A stretch of DNA of 64,000 nucleotides from Devosia riboflavina (GTDB taxonomy: Bacteria > Pseudomonadota > Alphaproteobacteria > Rhizobiales > Devosiaceae): the NCBI RefSeq assembly GCF_000743575.1, contig NZ_JQGC01000001.1:186001-250000 (forward strand), written 5' to 3'. Shown piece by piece: positions 53,926 to 63,303 of the stretch. The position numbers were made by a program, and so were the translations under genes. The notes beneath the pieces were generated by a model. That model was not told the origin of the DNA, ran no database searches, and saw only the letters and a list, made by a program, of their open reading frames with translations. The number at the start of each line of letters is the position of its first letter. Position 1 is the first letter of the stretch.

Positions 53926-55620
53926 GTGACGCGCGGGCTTCGCAGACGTTTGACGAGCTATGGCGACCAGGATTTCTCCCTGTTTCTCCGCAAGGCTTTC
54001 ATCAAGGCCATGGGCTATTCCGACGATGCGCTCGATCGCCCCATCGTCGGCATTGCCAATACCTATTCCGACTACAATCCCTGCCACGGCAATGTCCCGC
54101 AACTGATCGAAGCCGCCAAGCGCGGCGTCATGCTGGCCGGCGGCATGCCCATGGTTTTCCCGACCATGTCGATCCACGAAAGCTTTGCCTCGCCCACATC
54201 GATGTTCCTGCGCAATCTCATGGCCATGGAAACCGAGGAAATGGTGCGCGCCCAGCCCATGGATTCGGTCATTCTCATTGGCGGTTGCGACAAGACCATT
54301 CCCGCTCAGGTCATGGCCGCTGCGTCGAGCGAAGTCCCCGCCATCATCCTGCCCACCGGCCCTATGGATACGGGCAACCATCGCGGCGAGCGCCTCGGCG
54401 CCTGCACCGATTGCCGCCGTCTCTGGGCCCAGTTCCGCGCCGACACCATCGACGAAGCCGAGATCAACGAGATCAACGGTCGCCTCGCCAGTTCCGTCGG
54501 CACCTGCACCGTCATGGGCACCGCCTCCACCATGGCCGCCTTGGTCGAAGCCATGGGCCTCGCCCTTCCCATGTCCGGCTCCGCGCCTGCCACCTCGTCC
54601 GAACGCTTCCGCCTCGCCGAAGAAACCGGCCGCGCCGCTGTCGCCATGACCGAAACCGGCCTCACCACGGCGGAAGTGTTGACACCACAGGCCCTCCGCA
54701 ATGGCCTCGTCACCCTGCAGGCCCTCGGCGGCTCCACCAATGCCGTCGTCCACCTCGCCGCCATCTATGGGCGCCTCGGCAAAAAACTCGACATGGCCGA
54801 ATTCGACGCCATCGGGAAGCAAGTCCCGGTCCTCGTGGACCTGAAACCTTCGGGCAGTGGCTACATGGGCGAATTCCACGCCGCCGGCGGCGTCCCGCGC
54901 CTCCTGTCGGAATTGACCGACCTCCTCGACCTCACCGCCCCCCGCGCCTTCGGCGGCACGCTTGGCGACGCCGTCGGCAACCTGCCTTCGCGCTACGAAA
55001 CCCAGATCATCCGCCCACGCGAAAACCCCATCTCTGCCTCCGGCGCTATCGCCGTGCTCTCCGGCAACCTCGCCCCGCGCGGCGCCGTCATAAAACACTC
55101 TGCGGCTGACCCAAAACTGCAGGTCCACGAAGGCCGTGCCGTCGTCTTTGACTCGGTGCAAGACATGACCGAGCGCCTCGAAGACCCAACCATCACCGCC
55201 GACGATGTTCTCGTCCTCCGCAATGCCGGCCCCAAGGGCGCACCCGGCATGCCGGAAGCCGGCTACATCCCCATTCCGCGTCACCTTGCCCGCCAGGGCG
55301 TAAAGGACATGGTGCGCCTCTCCGACGCCCGCATGAGCGGCACCGCCTTTGGCACCGTGGTCCTCCACATCACCCCCGAATCCGCCGATGGAGGCCCACT
55401 CGCCGCCGTCCGCACCGGCGATCGCATCCGCCTCGACGTCCCCAACCGCTGCCTCGAATTGCTGATCGATGCGACTGAGCTAGATACCCGCATGGCCACT
55501 CTGCCCCCGCCGCCGCCATCGCCCCCACGCGGCTATGCTCAGCTCTATGATCGCCACGTCACCCAAGCGGACGACGGCCTCGATTTCGATTTCCTAGTGG
55601 CGGCCAAAGAACATGGATGA
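53926..55620 (+). CDS. IlvD/Edd-family dehydratase (sugar-acid dehydratase)
   Basis: 564 residues from a GTG at 53926, selected because GGGAGGA ends 5 bases before it; an ATG 33 bp upstream has no such site. The three Fe-S cysteines are C53 (NPCHGN), C121 (GGCDKTIPA) and C194 (GTCTVMGTAST). This pentonate/hexonate branch of IlvD/Edd enzymes dehydrates sugar acids such as arabonate, xylonate or gluconate to 2-keto-3-deoxy acids. Adjacent lactonase and aldolase genes support a sugar-acid role rather than branched-chain amino acid synthesis. Confidence 0.85.
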   Translation: MTRGLRRRLTSYGDQDFSLFLRKAFIKAMGYSDDALDRPIVGIANTYSDYNPCHGNVPQLIEAAKRGVMLAGGMPMVFPTMSIHESFASPTSMFLRNLMAMETEEMVRAQPMDSVILIGGCDKTIPAQVMAAASSEVPAIILPTGPMDTGNHRGERLGACTDCRRLWAQFRADTIDEAEINEINGRLASSVGTCTVMGTASTMAALVEAMGLALPMSGSAPATSSERFRLAEETGRAAVAMTETGLTTAEVLTPQALRNGLVTLQALGGSTNAVVHLAAIYGRLGKKLDMAEFDAIGKQVPVLVDLKPSGSGYMGEFHAAGGVPRLLSELTDLLDLTAPRAFGGTLGDAVGNLPSRYETQIIRPRENPISASGAIAVLSGNLAPRGAVIKHSAADPKLQVHEGRAVVFDSVQDMTERLEDPTITADDVLVLRNAGPKGAPGMPEAGYIPIPRHLARQGVKDMVRLSDARMSGTAFGTVVLHITPESADGGPLAAVRTGDRIRLDVPNRCLELLIDATELDTRMATLPPPPPSPPRGYAQLYDRHVTQADDGLDFDFLVAAKEHG

Positions 55621-56473
55621 CGTCCTCGACGCACCGCTCTGCCTGCCGCCGCGCCCCTTGCGCAATCCGGCCAATCTGCGCCTGCCGCAAAACACCTGCG
55701 ACGCGCACTTTCATGTTTTTGCCCGCGAAGCGCCCTTGGCGAGCCCACGCAGCTACACGCCGCAAATGCTGACCATCGAAACCTGGCTCGCCCTTGCGGA
55801 AACTTTCGGCATCGCCCGCGGCGTCCTCGTTCAGCCCAGCGTCTACGGCTTAGACAACCGCGTCCTCCTCACCGCCCTTGCCGGCCATAGCGAGCGCCTG
55901 CGCGGCGTCGTCGTCATCCCGCCCGAAACCACAGACGTCGAACTCCGCCGCTTGGACACCCTCGGAGTCCGCGGTGTCCGTTTCAATCTTCGCAACAAGT
56001 CCGGCATCGGCTTCGACGCATTCGCCGAACTCGCCCCCCGCATTCGCGCTCTCGGTTGGCACGCCCAGTTCCAGGTCGGCCCCGAAGCCATCGCCACGGT
56101 CGCCGAGCTGACCGCGCGCCACGACATCACCGGGGTCATCGATCACCTCGCCTTCATCCCTCTCGACACACCCGGTACCGCGCTCGACGATCTCGCCCGC
56201 GCCGTCGAGACCGGCCGGGTCTACGCCAAGATTTCAGCGCCCTATCGCCTCCGTGACACGAAGAACCACCAATTCTATCGTCAGGCACTCTCGATGCTAA
56301 CAGTGTGTGACCCAACTCGCCTCCTATGGGGCACCGATTGGCCACATACCGAACTCTTCGAAACCATGCCCGAAGACGACGACCTGATCGCCCTAAGCCT
56401 CGACGCATTGCCCGCCGAAACCCATGCCGCGATCTTCGCCGACAACGCCCAAAATCTCTATTTCCAGCACTGA
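55613..56473 (+). CDS. Amidohydrolase family 2 protein, sugar-lactonase / PDC-hydrolase-like
   Basis: 286 residues with CDAHFHVF (metal HxH), RGVRFNLRNKSG, HAQFQVG, VIDHLAFIP and WGTDWPHTE, the COG3618 pattern seen in 2-pyrone-4,6-dicarboxylate hydrolase and sugar-1,4-lactonases such as fuconolactonase. Within this operon it would open the lactone made by the dehydrogenase step. It overlaps the dehydratase end by 8 bp and lies 21 bp before the aldolase gene. Confidence 0.8.
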   Translation: MDDVLDAPLCLPPRPLRNPANLRLPQNTCDAHFHVFAREAPLASPRSYTPQMLTIETWLALAETFGIARGVLVQPSVYGLDNRVLLTALAGHSERLRGVVVIPPETTDVELRRLDTLGVRGVRFNLRNKSGIGFDAFAELAPRIRALGWHAQFQVGPEAIATVAELTARHDITGVIDHLAFIPLDTPGTALDDLARAVETGRVYAKISAPYRLRDTKNHQFYRQALSMLTVCDPTRLLWGTDWPHTELFETMPEDDDLIALSLDALPAETHAAIFADNAQNLYFQH

Positions 56474-56494
56474 TTCCCAATCCGGAGCCGCCCG

Positions 56495-57421
56495 ATGCCC
56501 TTGCTGACCGAAGCCGCCAAAGGCGTCTATGTCATTGCCGTCACACCCTTTTTAGACAATGGCGACATTGACTGGACCAGCGTCGACCGCATGGTCGATT
56601 TCTACGAGGAAAAGGGCGTCACCGGCATGACCATCCTCGGTCTTCTCGGCGAAGCGCCCAAAATGACCTCCGAGGAATCCAAGGCCATCGCCAAGCGCGT
56701 CATCTCCCGCGCCAAGGTTCCCGTCATCGTCGGCGTCACCGCCCCCGGCCTCGCCCCCATGCGCGAACTCGCTGATTCCGTTATGGAATTCGGCGCCGCC
56801 GGCGTCATGGTCGCCCCGCCCTGGACCACCAAAACCGACGACCAGGCCTACGCTTTCTACACCTCCGTCGGCGACGCCCTCGGCAAAACCCCCTGGGTCC
56901 TCCAGGATTACCCTCTTACAACCAACGTCACCATCGCCCCAAAGGTCATTGACCGGATCGTTAGGGATGTCCCCACCTGCGTCATGCTCAAGCATGAAGA
57001 TTGGCCGGGCCTCGCCAAGATCTCCGCCCTCCGCGCCTCCAGCGACAAGGGCGAAACCCGAAGAATTTCAATCCTTTGCGGCAATGGCGGCCTATTCCTC
57101 CCCGAGGAAATGGGCCGCGGTGCGGACGGAGCAATGACCGGTTTCTGCTACCCCGAAATGATGGTTGGCGTGGTCGAAAACTACGCCAAGGGCGACGTCG
57201 AACGCGCCCACGACATCTTCGACGCCTACCTCCCCCTCGCCCGCTACGAACAGCAACAAGGCATTGGTTTGTCAGCAAGAAAGTACGTTCTAGCCAAGCG
57301 CGGCGTCATCTCCTCCGCCGCCTTGCGAAAACCCGGCGGTGCCCTGTCGCCCAAAGACATCGCCGACGTCGAACGCCTCCTCGCCCGCCAGGCGAAGCGT
57401 CTTACGGAGATCGGCGCATGA
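56495..57421 (+). CDS. Dihydrodipicolinate synthase (DapA)-family aldolase/dehydratase
   Basis: 308 residues of the Schiff-base class I aldolase barrel. The lysine is K166 (VMLKHEDWP) and the relay tyrosine is Y139 (QDYP), with GLLGEAPKMTSEE in place of the usual GTTGE loop. Catabolic members split or dehydrate 2-keto-3-deoxy-pentonates or hexonates. Directly downstream of an IlvD/Edd dehydratase and lactonase, it probably processes the 2-keto-3-deoxy acid. It overlaps the SDR start by 4 bp. Confidence 0.85.
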   Translation: MPLLTEAAKGVYVIAVTPFLDNGDIDWTSVDRMVDFYEEKGVTGMTILGLLGEAPKMTSEESKAIAKRVISRAKVPVIVGVTAPGLAPMRELADSVMEFGAAGVMVAPPWTTKTDDQAYAFYTSVGDALGKTPWVLQDYPLTTNVTIAPKVIDRIVRDVPTCVMLKHEDWPGLAKISALRASSDKGETRRISILCGNGGLFLPEEMGRGADGAMTGFCYPEMMVGVVENYAKGDVERAHDIFDAYLPLARYEQQQGIGLSARKYVLAKRGVISSAALRKPGGALSPKDIADVERLLARQAKRLTEIGA

Positions 57422-58179
57422 AACTCGGTCTCGAAGGCAAGCGCGCCGTCGTCCTCGGCGCCAGCAAGGGCCTCGGCGCCGCCATCGCCCAAACCCTCGC
57501 CGCTGAAGGTGCCACCGTCATCGGCGGAGCCCGAACGGTCGATGCCATTGAAAAGCTTGGCCAAAACATCAAGGGCCTGCCACTCGACCTCGCCAGCCCA
57601 ACCTCGGTGCAAGCCTTCATCGAAGCCATATTGGCCGATGGCGGCGCCGACATCCTCATCAACAATTCCGGCGGCCCCGCCCCCGGCGAAGCATCAACTC
57701 TCCCCGCCAGCGACTACGCCAACGCCTTCAACACCATGGTCACGCCGCTGATATCAATCACCCAAGCGCTTCTGCCCGGCATGCGCGCCAAGAAATGGGG
57801 CCGCATCGTCACCCTGACATCGTCCGGCGTTGAATCCCCCATCCCCCGCCTCGCGATCTCCAACGCCCTGCGCCAGTCGCTGGCCGGCTGGAGCAAGACC
57901 CTCGCCGGCGAAGTCGCCGCCGACGGCATAACCGCCAACATCATCGTCCAGGGCCGCATCCACACGACCCGTGTCGACGAACTCGACGAGGCCGCCGCCA
58001 AGCGCCTTGGCAAAAGCGTCGAGGACATAAAGGCCCAATCCATCTCGACAATTCCCGCCGCCCGCTATGGCCGCGTTGAAGAATTGGCCGACGTCGTCGC
58101 CTTCATCGCCAGCGAACGGGCCTCCTACGTCACCGGCAGCCTCATTCGCGTTGATGGCGGCATGATCCGATCGATCTAG
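57418..58179 (+). CDS. Atypical SDR-family protein lacking the YxxxK motif
   Basis: 253 residues from the ATGA overlap at 57418; a longer in-frame start lies in the upstream gene. The cofactor loop GASKGLGAAIA, NNSGG and the C-terminal VTGSLIRVDGG are normal, but the active-site segment reads PIPRLAISNALRQSLAGW, with Leu and Asn where Tyr and Lys of YxxxK should stand. Such 'SN-type' SDRs form a known divergent branch and may use another mechanism or serve a non-redox role. It ends the sugar-acid operon. Confidence 0.8.
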   Translation: MKLGLEGKRAVVLGASKGLGAAIAQTLAAEGATVIGGARTVDAIEKLGQNIKGLPLDLASPTSVQAFIEAILADGGADILINNSGGPAPGEASTLPASDYANAFNTMVTPLISITQALLPGMRAKKWGRIVTLTSSGVESPIPRLAISNALRQSLAGWSKTLAGEVAADGITANIIVQGRIHTTRVDELDEAAAKRLGKSVEDIKAQSISTIPAARYGRVEELADVVAFIASERASYVTGSLIRVDGGMIRSI

Positions 58180-58258
58180 TTCAATAAAATTCGACCTTGT
58201 TTTAGAGACGACAAAGAAGAATATTGGGAGAAATCAGCAGTTAAGGGGGCGAAATGAC

Positions 58259-60592
58259 TTGCTGCAAAATCGCCGGATACTGGGCAGCAGTTCATTGAGC
58301 GGCGTGGTTTCCGACACAACCGGGGACCAAACAAGGCGTCACCTCTCGCCTCATGTGATCATGCTGTGTGTTCTGGCAATCTCTATTGCCGCCGCAGCAC
58401 TGACGATTATGCTCGCATCGTCTAGGCCCTGGCTTGGGCTCGAGCTTTCCAGTACCGCCGATAACGCCATCATCGTTACCCATGTCGCGTCCGATGGACC
58501 TGCCCGAGACACTGGCGCAGCGCCGGGCTTCCGACTGACGGCGATCAGCCAAACCAGCGACGCATCGAACTTTTCGACATTTCCGATCTATGGAAGCGAT
58601 CTCGTCGAAGAGCCCGATGGCCTTGAAACCTATGCTGAAATTGGCGATGTCCTCGACCGCCAAACCACATTGGCCGGTCTTCTCGACCAGCCCGTCGTCC
58701 GCCTGCACCTCGCCGAAACCGCAAACGCAGAGGCCCGGGTCGTAGACGTCGCCCCGCGCGATCGGCCGTTTTGGGCCTTACCCGCAGTCTTCTGGGTGCA
58801 GTTGTTTTCCGGCCTTGCCGGCTTTGCCATCGGAGCCTGGGTCTGGGCCATCCGCGGCAAGGACATAGCTGCCAGCATGTTCGCGCTGTCGGGTCTCGGC
58901 CTGATGATTTCTGCCCTCTCCGCCGCTGTTTACAGCACCCGGGAACTGGCAATTCCGGGAGATCTCTTTGCTCTGTTGAGCGCCCTCAACCATCTCGGCG
59001 TCCATCTCTTCGGCGGCGCCATCGTGGCGCTGTTCCTCAGCTATCCGCGGCGACTGGTTCGTCCGGTCTGGCTGCTGCTGATCCCCGTTGTGCTGGTGCC
59101 CTGGCTCTGGGCCGACATCGCCCGGCTGATGCCTGATCCAGCCACCGGCATGTATGTGCCCATGCTGGCCGAAATGCTGCTGATCGTCGCCCTAGTGATG
59201 ACCCAATGGCGGCTGGCACGGCGCGATCCGGCGACGCGCGCTGCCCTGAGGTGGCTTGGCCTATCTGTCGTCGTCGGGGCCGGCGCCTTCGTGGTGGGCA
59301 TAGGCGTACCTTCGCTGCTCGGCGCCGAACCGGCCATCAGCCAGGGCTATGCCTTCGCCTTCTTCCTCATCGTTTATGGCGGTATCGCGCTGGGCATCCA
59401 CCGCTACAAGCTATTCGAGCTGGGCGATTGGGCTTTTCGCATTCTCTTCTATGCTGGCGGTGCAACGCTGTTGCTGGGCCTCGACGCCGCGCTGATCTGG
59501 CTGCTCAATATCGAGCGAGGGCCGGCCCTGGGTGCCTCCCTGCTGCTGGTCGGCTTTGCCTATCTACCGCTACGCGATGTGCTCTGGCGGCGCATGCGCG
59601 GCAAGCCGGTGCTGGCCGAACACGAACTGTTCGAGGCGGCGATGGACGTGGCCTTCGGCCCCACCCCGACCGCGCGCGCCGAGCGCTGGCGTCGCCTGCT
59701 GGTGCAGCTCTATGACCCACTGGAAACTCTGCCCGCCACGGACGTGAATGAAGTGGTAGCCACCACCAATGGTCTTGAACTGCTGCTGCCGGCCGTTGCC
59801 GGCGAAACGGCACTACGCTTGCGCTATCCGCTTGGCGGCAAGGGTCTCTTCGGGCCACGCGACCGGCAATTGGCCGGCCAACTCATAGGCCTCATCGCGC
59901 GCGCCGAAGCGAGCCGCGATGCCTACGAGCGCGGTGCCCTTGAAGAGCGGCAGCGCATTGCGCGGGACCTCCATGACGATGTCGGCGCGCGACTGCTCAC
60001 CGGCCTCCACAGTGGAGATGGGCAGGTGCGGCCCATTTTGCAGGCGGCTTTGTCAGATATCCGGGCCATTGTCAGCGGCCTCAATGGCGAGACGACGACG
60101 CTGGATGTGGTGCTGGCCGAGGCCCGGCATGAGGCGGCGCGGCGGCTCGAAGCCGCGCGGATCGAGCTTGATTGGCCAGCGCCCGAACAAGGCGCCGAGC
60201 AGATCAGCCTCGACTACCGGCAAAGCAAAGCCTTGCTCTCCTCGGTGCGCGAAATCGTCAGCAATATCGTCCGCCACGCCGGTGCCACACGGGTGAAAGC
60301 CGAGATCGTCGTGACGGATATTTCTGCCCTGGTGCGCATCTCCGACAACGGCCGCGGCCTACCCGCACAACAGGACGTTTCGGGCTATGGCCTCAACAAT
60401 ATTCGCCAAAGGGTGCACGCCATTGGCGGGACCACGCTTGTCGATTCAAGTGCCGCAGGCACAGCGATCGAGATCGTCGTGCCCTTGGCGAATGGCCGAA
60501 CCAATTTAGCTGCAACCCTGCCGGAAAGGCCGATCCGAGTCAGCGGTGATAGCGAGACAGCACCCGCCGCCATGACCGATGCTGCGCGCTAG
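58259..60592 (+). CDS. Membrane-bound sensor histidine kinase (HisKA_3/LuxR-type partner)
   Basis: 777 residues from a TTG start with AGGGGG about 9 bases upstream; an ATG at 58254 is in another frame and closes quickly. One membrane helix near residues 33-53 precedes a PDZ-like periplasmic section (54-165), then about eight membrane helices (173-445). The HisKA_3 dimerisation helix carries the phospho-acceptor H572 (RDLHDDVG), with the N-box near N669 and the G-box D696-NGRG. It pairs with the LuxR-type regulator at 61164. The signal is unknown. Confidence 0.8.
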   Translation: MLQNRRILGSSSLSGVVSDTTGDQTRRHLSPHVIMLCVLAISIAAAALTIMLASSRPWLGLELSSTADNAIIVTHVASDGPARDTGAAPGFRLTAISQTSDASNFSTFPIYGSDLVEEPDGLETYAEIGDVLDRQTTLAGLLDQPVVRLHLAETANAEARVVDVAPRDRPFWALPAVFWVQLFSGLAGFAIGAWVWAIRGKDIAASMFALSGLGLMISALSAAVYSTRELAIPGDLFALLSALNHLGVHLFGGAIVALFLSYPRRLVRPVWLLLIPVVLVPWLWADIARLMPDPATGMYVPMLAEMLLIVALVMTQWRLARRDPATRAALRWLGLSVVVGAGAFVVGIGVPSLLGAEPAISQGYAFAFFLIVYGGIALGIHRYKLFELGDWAFRILFYAGGATLLLGLDAALIWLLNIERGPALGASLLLVGFAYLPLRDVLWRRMRGKPVLAEHELFEAAMDVAFGPTPTARAERWRRLLVQLYDPLETLPATDVNEVVATTNGLELLLPAVAGETALRLRYPLGGKGLFGPRDRQLAGQLIGLIARAEASRDAYERGALEERQRIARDLHDDVGARLLTGLHSGDGQVRPILQAALSDIRAIVSGLNGETTTLDVVLAEARHEAARRLEAARIELDWPAPEQGAEQISLDYRQSKALLSSVREIVSNIVRHAGATRVKAEIVVTDISALVRISDNGRGLPAQQDVSGYGLNNIRQRVHAIGGTTLVDSSAAGTAIEIVVPLANGRTNLAATLPERPIRVSGDSETAPAAMTDAAR

Positions 60593-60598
60593 GATTTA

Positions 60599-60952
60599 TT
60601 ACTCGTCGATACTGAGCCGCACCACGCCACCGGGGGAAATCGTCAGGCGCTGATAGGCTTCGCCGCCACCCAACTCCCCGCCGCCGACATCCCAGCATCC
60701 GGCTGAAAGCGTGAAACTCGCCTCCTCGCCGGGCGCGATATAGGCGCCATCGGCGAGCCTGTTGAAACCATAGCTCATGGCGTCGCAATCGGAGATGACC
60801 ACCGCGTCGAGATCGCCATAGGTATTGTTGTAGACGATCAGCGTGCCGGTCGGCTCGCCCGGTCTTACCAATGCGCCACCCGTCAGCGTGTCGCATCCGG
60901 CAAGGGCCGCCAGGCAAAGTGCCACGCCCATTGCTGGAAGAAGTTTGTTCAT
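60599..60952 (-). CDS. Small predicted lipoprotein of unknown function
   Basis: 117 residues from the ATG at 60952. The signal peptide MNKLLPAMGVALCLAALAGC ends in a canonical lipobox (LAAL-A-G-C), so the mature protein is lipid-anchored. The rest is a short beta-rich domain (TLIVYNNTYGDLDAVVISDC, two further Cys) with ISPGGVVRLSI at the end. It is convergent with the kinase gene (6-bp gap) and lies between kinase and response-regulator genes, so it may belong to the same stress response. Not otherwise recognised. Confidence 0.75.
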   Translation of the reverse strand: MNKLLPAMGVALCLAALAGCDTLTGGALVRPGEPTGTLIVYNNTYGDLDAVVISDCDAMSYGFNRLADGAYIAPGEEASFTLSAGCWDVGGGELGGGEAYQRLTISPGGVVRLSIDE

Positions 60953-61091
60953 GCCCACTCTTTGTCCCTCCACGCGCCCGCCCGCTCCAAGGGTCGGTCG
61001 CCAAGCCCATGAGCGAATTTCTAGAGGGAGGCACCCAGCGCTTCAGCCCCTGTTTCGGGGTAGGCTCCAGGGGCGGAGCAGCTCGCAGATG

Positions 61092-61115
61092 CCCCCCCCC
61101 CGGATCGGGGGATGC
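61092..61115. repeat. Poly-C tract with adjoining G5 run
   Basis: A run of 10 C (61092-61101) is followed by GGATC and a run of G, giving a CCCCC/GGGGG hairpin ahead of the response-regulator gene. Homopolymers of this length can slip during replication or sequencing. Confidence 0.6.
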
Positions 61116-61163
61116 TTCTTGCCGCGATGAGGTGCATCTTGGTTTTCAAATGGAGGCGCGCAG

Positions 61164-61817
61164 ATGAACCGCCCGATCCGTGACTGCTTGTTGGTCGAAG
61201 ACATCCCGGCAACGCGCATCTGGCTGGAAACGGCCCTCACAACCGCATTCCCCAGCATCGCCATCGAGAGCTGCGGCACCATCCGAGCCGCGCAAAAACT
61301 TCTCGACCACCGAACGGCGCCCTTTTCCATCGCGCTTGTCGATCTCGGCCTGCCCGATGGCAGCGGGCTGGATCTCCTGCGCCGATTGACGCTCGAAATG
61401 CCCGAAACCCTCACCATTGTCGCTACCATATATGACGATGACACGCATCTGTTCGACGCGATCATGGCCGGCGCGCAGGGCTATGTGCTCAAGGACGAGG
61501 ATACCGACCTGATTGGCAGCCTGCTTGCCCGGATCGGGCACGGCGAGCCACCCTTGTCCCCCTCGATAGCCCGGCGCGTCCTCGCCCACTTTCGCGCCAG
61601 CACCGTGGTTTCTGAGCCAGACGAAGCCGGATTGACCGCCCGGGAAACCGAAGTATTGACGCTGATCGCCAAGGGCATGACGGTCGCCGAAACCGCCCGG
61701 CTCATTGCTCTCAAACCGCAGACGGTGGCGAGTTACGTCAAAACGATCTATTCCAAGCTCAACATCTCGACCCGTTCGGAAGCAACGCTGGAAGCGGTCC
61801 GCCGCGGCCTCGCCTGA
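61164..61817 (+). CDS. LuxR/NarL-family response regulator
   Basis: 217 residues: a receiver domain with the acidic pocket VEDI, phospho-acceptor D60 (LVDLGLPDGSG) and conserved K110 (YVLKDED), and a C-terminal LuxR helix-turn-helix (LTARETEVLTLIAKGMTVAE, then YVKTIYSKLNISTRSEA). It is the evident partner of the HisKA_3 kinase at 58259 on the same strand. Its promoter region holds the poly-C tract. Confidence 0.85.
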   Translation: MNRPIRDCLLVEDIPATRIWLETALTTAFPSIAIESCGTIRAAQKLLDHRTAPFSIALVDLGLPDGSGLDLLRRLTLEMPETLTIVATIYDDDTHLFDAIMAGAQGYVLKDEDTDLIGSLLARIGHGEPPLSPSIARRVLAHFRASTVVSEPDEAGLTARETEVLTLIAKGMTVAETARLIALKPQTVASYVKTIYSKLNISTRSEATLEAVRRGLA

Positions 61818-61832
61818 GGGCTGCCGTCTCGA

Positions 61833-63245
61833 CTAAGGCAGCGCAGGAACTACGTCTGGTCCCAATGGATTTTCGAACGGATTTTCGGCGCGAAACGCAG
61901 CATGGTCTGCCTTGGCGCGTGCGAGCAATGCCGGGTCTTCGATCAGTTCGACCACGAGATTAGCCATGGCCTTGGCCGCCAGTTGCAGTCCCTTATGCGC
62001 CGCCGGCGCCTGGCCCTGCGCCACCAATTGCCAGGAATGGCCCGGCGTTCCGATGGCATAGCACGCCACCCGGCACTGTACAGTCGGCACAACCCAGCTC
62101 ACCGAGCCCACATCGGTTGACCCAACCGCATGGTCGCTTCCCGCCCCGAGGGGATAGATGATCCGGCTCAGCGCCTCGCCCTTGATCGGGCGCAGCCCAA
62201 AGCGACCATAGGATGCTGCGATATCGGCAGTAGAAAATGTCTTCTGGATTGCGGCCGCGTAGGCATCGTCCGTGGCGTCGAAATCCGGGCCACCCAGTCT
62301 TTCGAGAACCGCGTGCAGCGCCCCTTCCAGTCCGGGGCTTGCCACGAGATTAGCGTCGCCGCTGATCTGCTTGCGCTCGACCGTCGTGCCGGTCATCAGC
62401 CCCGCGCCTTCAGCAATATTTCCGACCCGCGAGACGAGATCCCACATCTCGGACAACGAATGCGCCCGCACCAGCACCCGGCTCTGGGCGAAGGCCTGCA
62501 CCACATTGGGCGCCGATCCGCCGGCATCGGTAATGGCATAATGGACCCGCGCCGTGGACGGCATGTGTTCGCGCAGATAATTGATGCCGACATGCATCAA
62601 TTCGACCGCATCGAGTGCGCTGCGCCCCAGATGCGGGGCGCTCGAAGCATGCGAGGCCCGTCCCGAAAAGCTGAATTGCAATTCGGCACAGGCCAGCGAA
62701 AACGGCCGGTTGACACCGGTGAATGCTGCAGGGTGCCAGCAAAGCGCCGCATCCACATCGTCGAAAAGCCCGGCCCGTACCATGAAACCCTTGGCCGAGC
62801 CGCCTTCTTCCGCAGGGCATCCATAGTAACGCACCCGCGCCGCGACACCGCGCTGGGCGAGATAGTCTTTGACCGCAATCGCCGCCAGCAGGGAGCCCGC
62901 CCCAAGCATGTTGTGCCCGCAGCCATGGCCGTGTCCGCCTTCGGCAAGCGGCTTTTGCTCGGCAATGCCGGCGACCTGGCTCAACCCCGGCAGCGCATCA
63001 TATTCGCCCATGATGGCAATGACCGGTCCGCCTCTGCCCGCTTCGGCGATCAATGCAGTCGGCATGCCCGCCACGCCGGTCTCGACAGCAAAACCCTCGG
63101 CGCGAAGGAGCTCGGCATGTGCCGCGCTCGACCGAGCCTCCTCGAAATTGACTTCCGGCATCTCCCAGACGCGATCGCTCAGTGCAAAGGCCTTCACGGC
63201 CTTAGCTTCGACAAGGGCGTCCACGGGGGAAAGATTGGGGATCAT
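61833..63245 (-). CDS. M20-family amidohydrolase, AbgB-like
   Basis: 470 residues of the M20 peptidase/amidohydrolase class. HGHGCGHNMLGAG (C109, H111), PAEEGGSAKG, CWHPAAFTGVNR and the dimerisation-domain FSGRASHAS are typical, as is the SDHAVGSTDVGSV motif near the C-terminus of p-aminobenzoyl-glutamate hydrolase subunit B (AbgB). Such enzymes remove acyl or aminobenzoyl groups from amino acids. An adjacent GntR regulator, 58 bp upstream, is the probable controller. Confidence 0.8.
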   Translation of the reverse strand: MIPNLSPVDALVEAKAVKAFALSDRVWEMPEVNFEEARSSAAHAELLRAEGFAVETGVAGMPTALIAEAGRGGPVIAIMGEYDALPGLSQVAGIAEQKPLAEGGHGHGCGHNMLGAGSLLAAIAVKDYLAQRGVAARVRYYGCPAEEGGSAKGFMVRAGLFDDVDAALCWHPAAFTGVNRPFSLACAELQFSFSGRASHASSAPHLGRSALDAVELMHVGINYLREHMPSTARVHYAITDAGGSAPNVVQAFAQSRVLVRAHSLSEMWDLVSRVGNIAEGAGLMTGTTVERKQISGDANLVASPGLEGALHAVLERLGGPDFDATDDAYAAAIQKTFSTADIAASYGRFGLRPIKGEALSRIIYPLGAGSDHAVGSTDVGSVSWVVPTVQCRVACYAIGTPGHSWQLVAQGQAPAAHKGLQLAAKAMANLVVELIEDPALLARAKADHAAFRAENPFENPLGPDVVPALP

Positions 63246-63303
63246 GGAGAAGTCCTGACTGAGAGGTCAATTTTCCCCATAAGTGCATTTTGTAATCAGA
63301 AAA

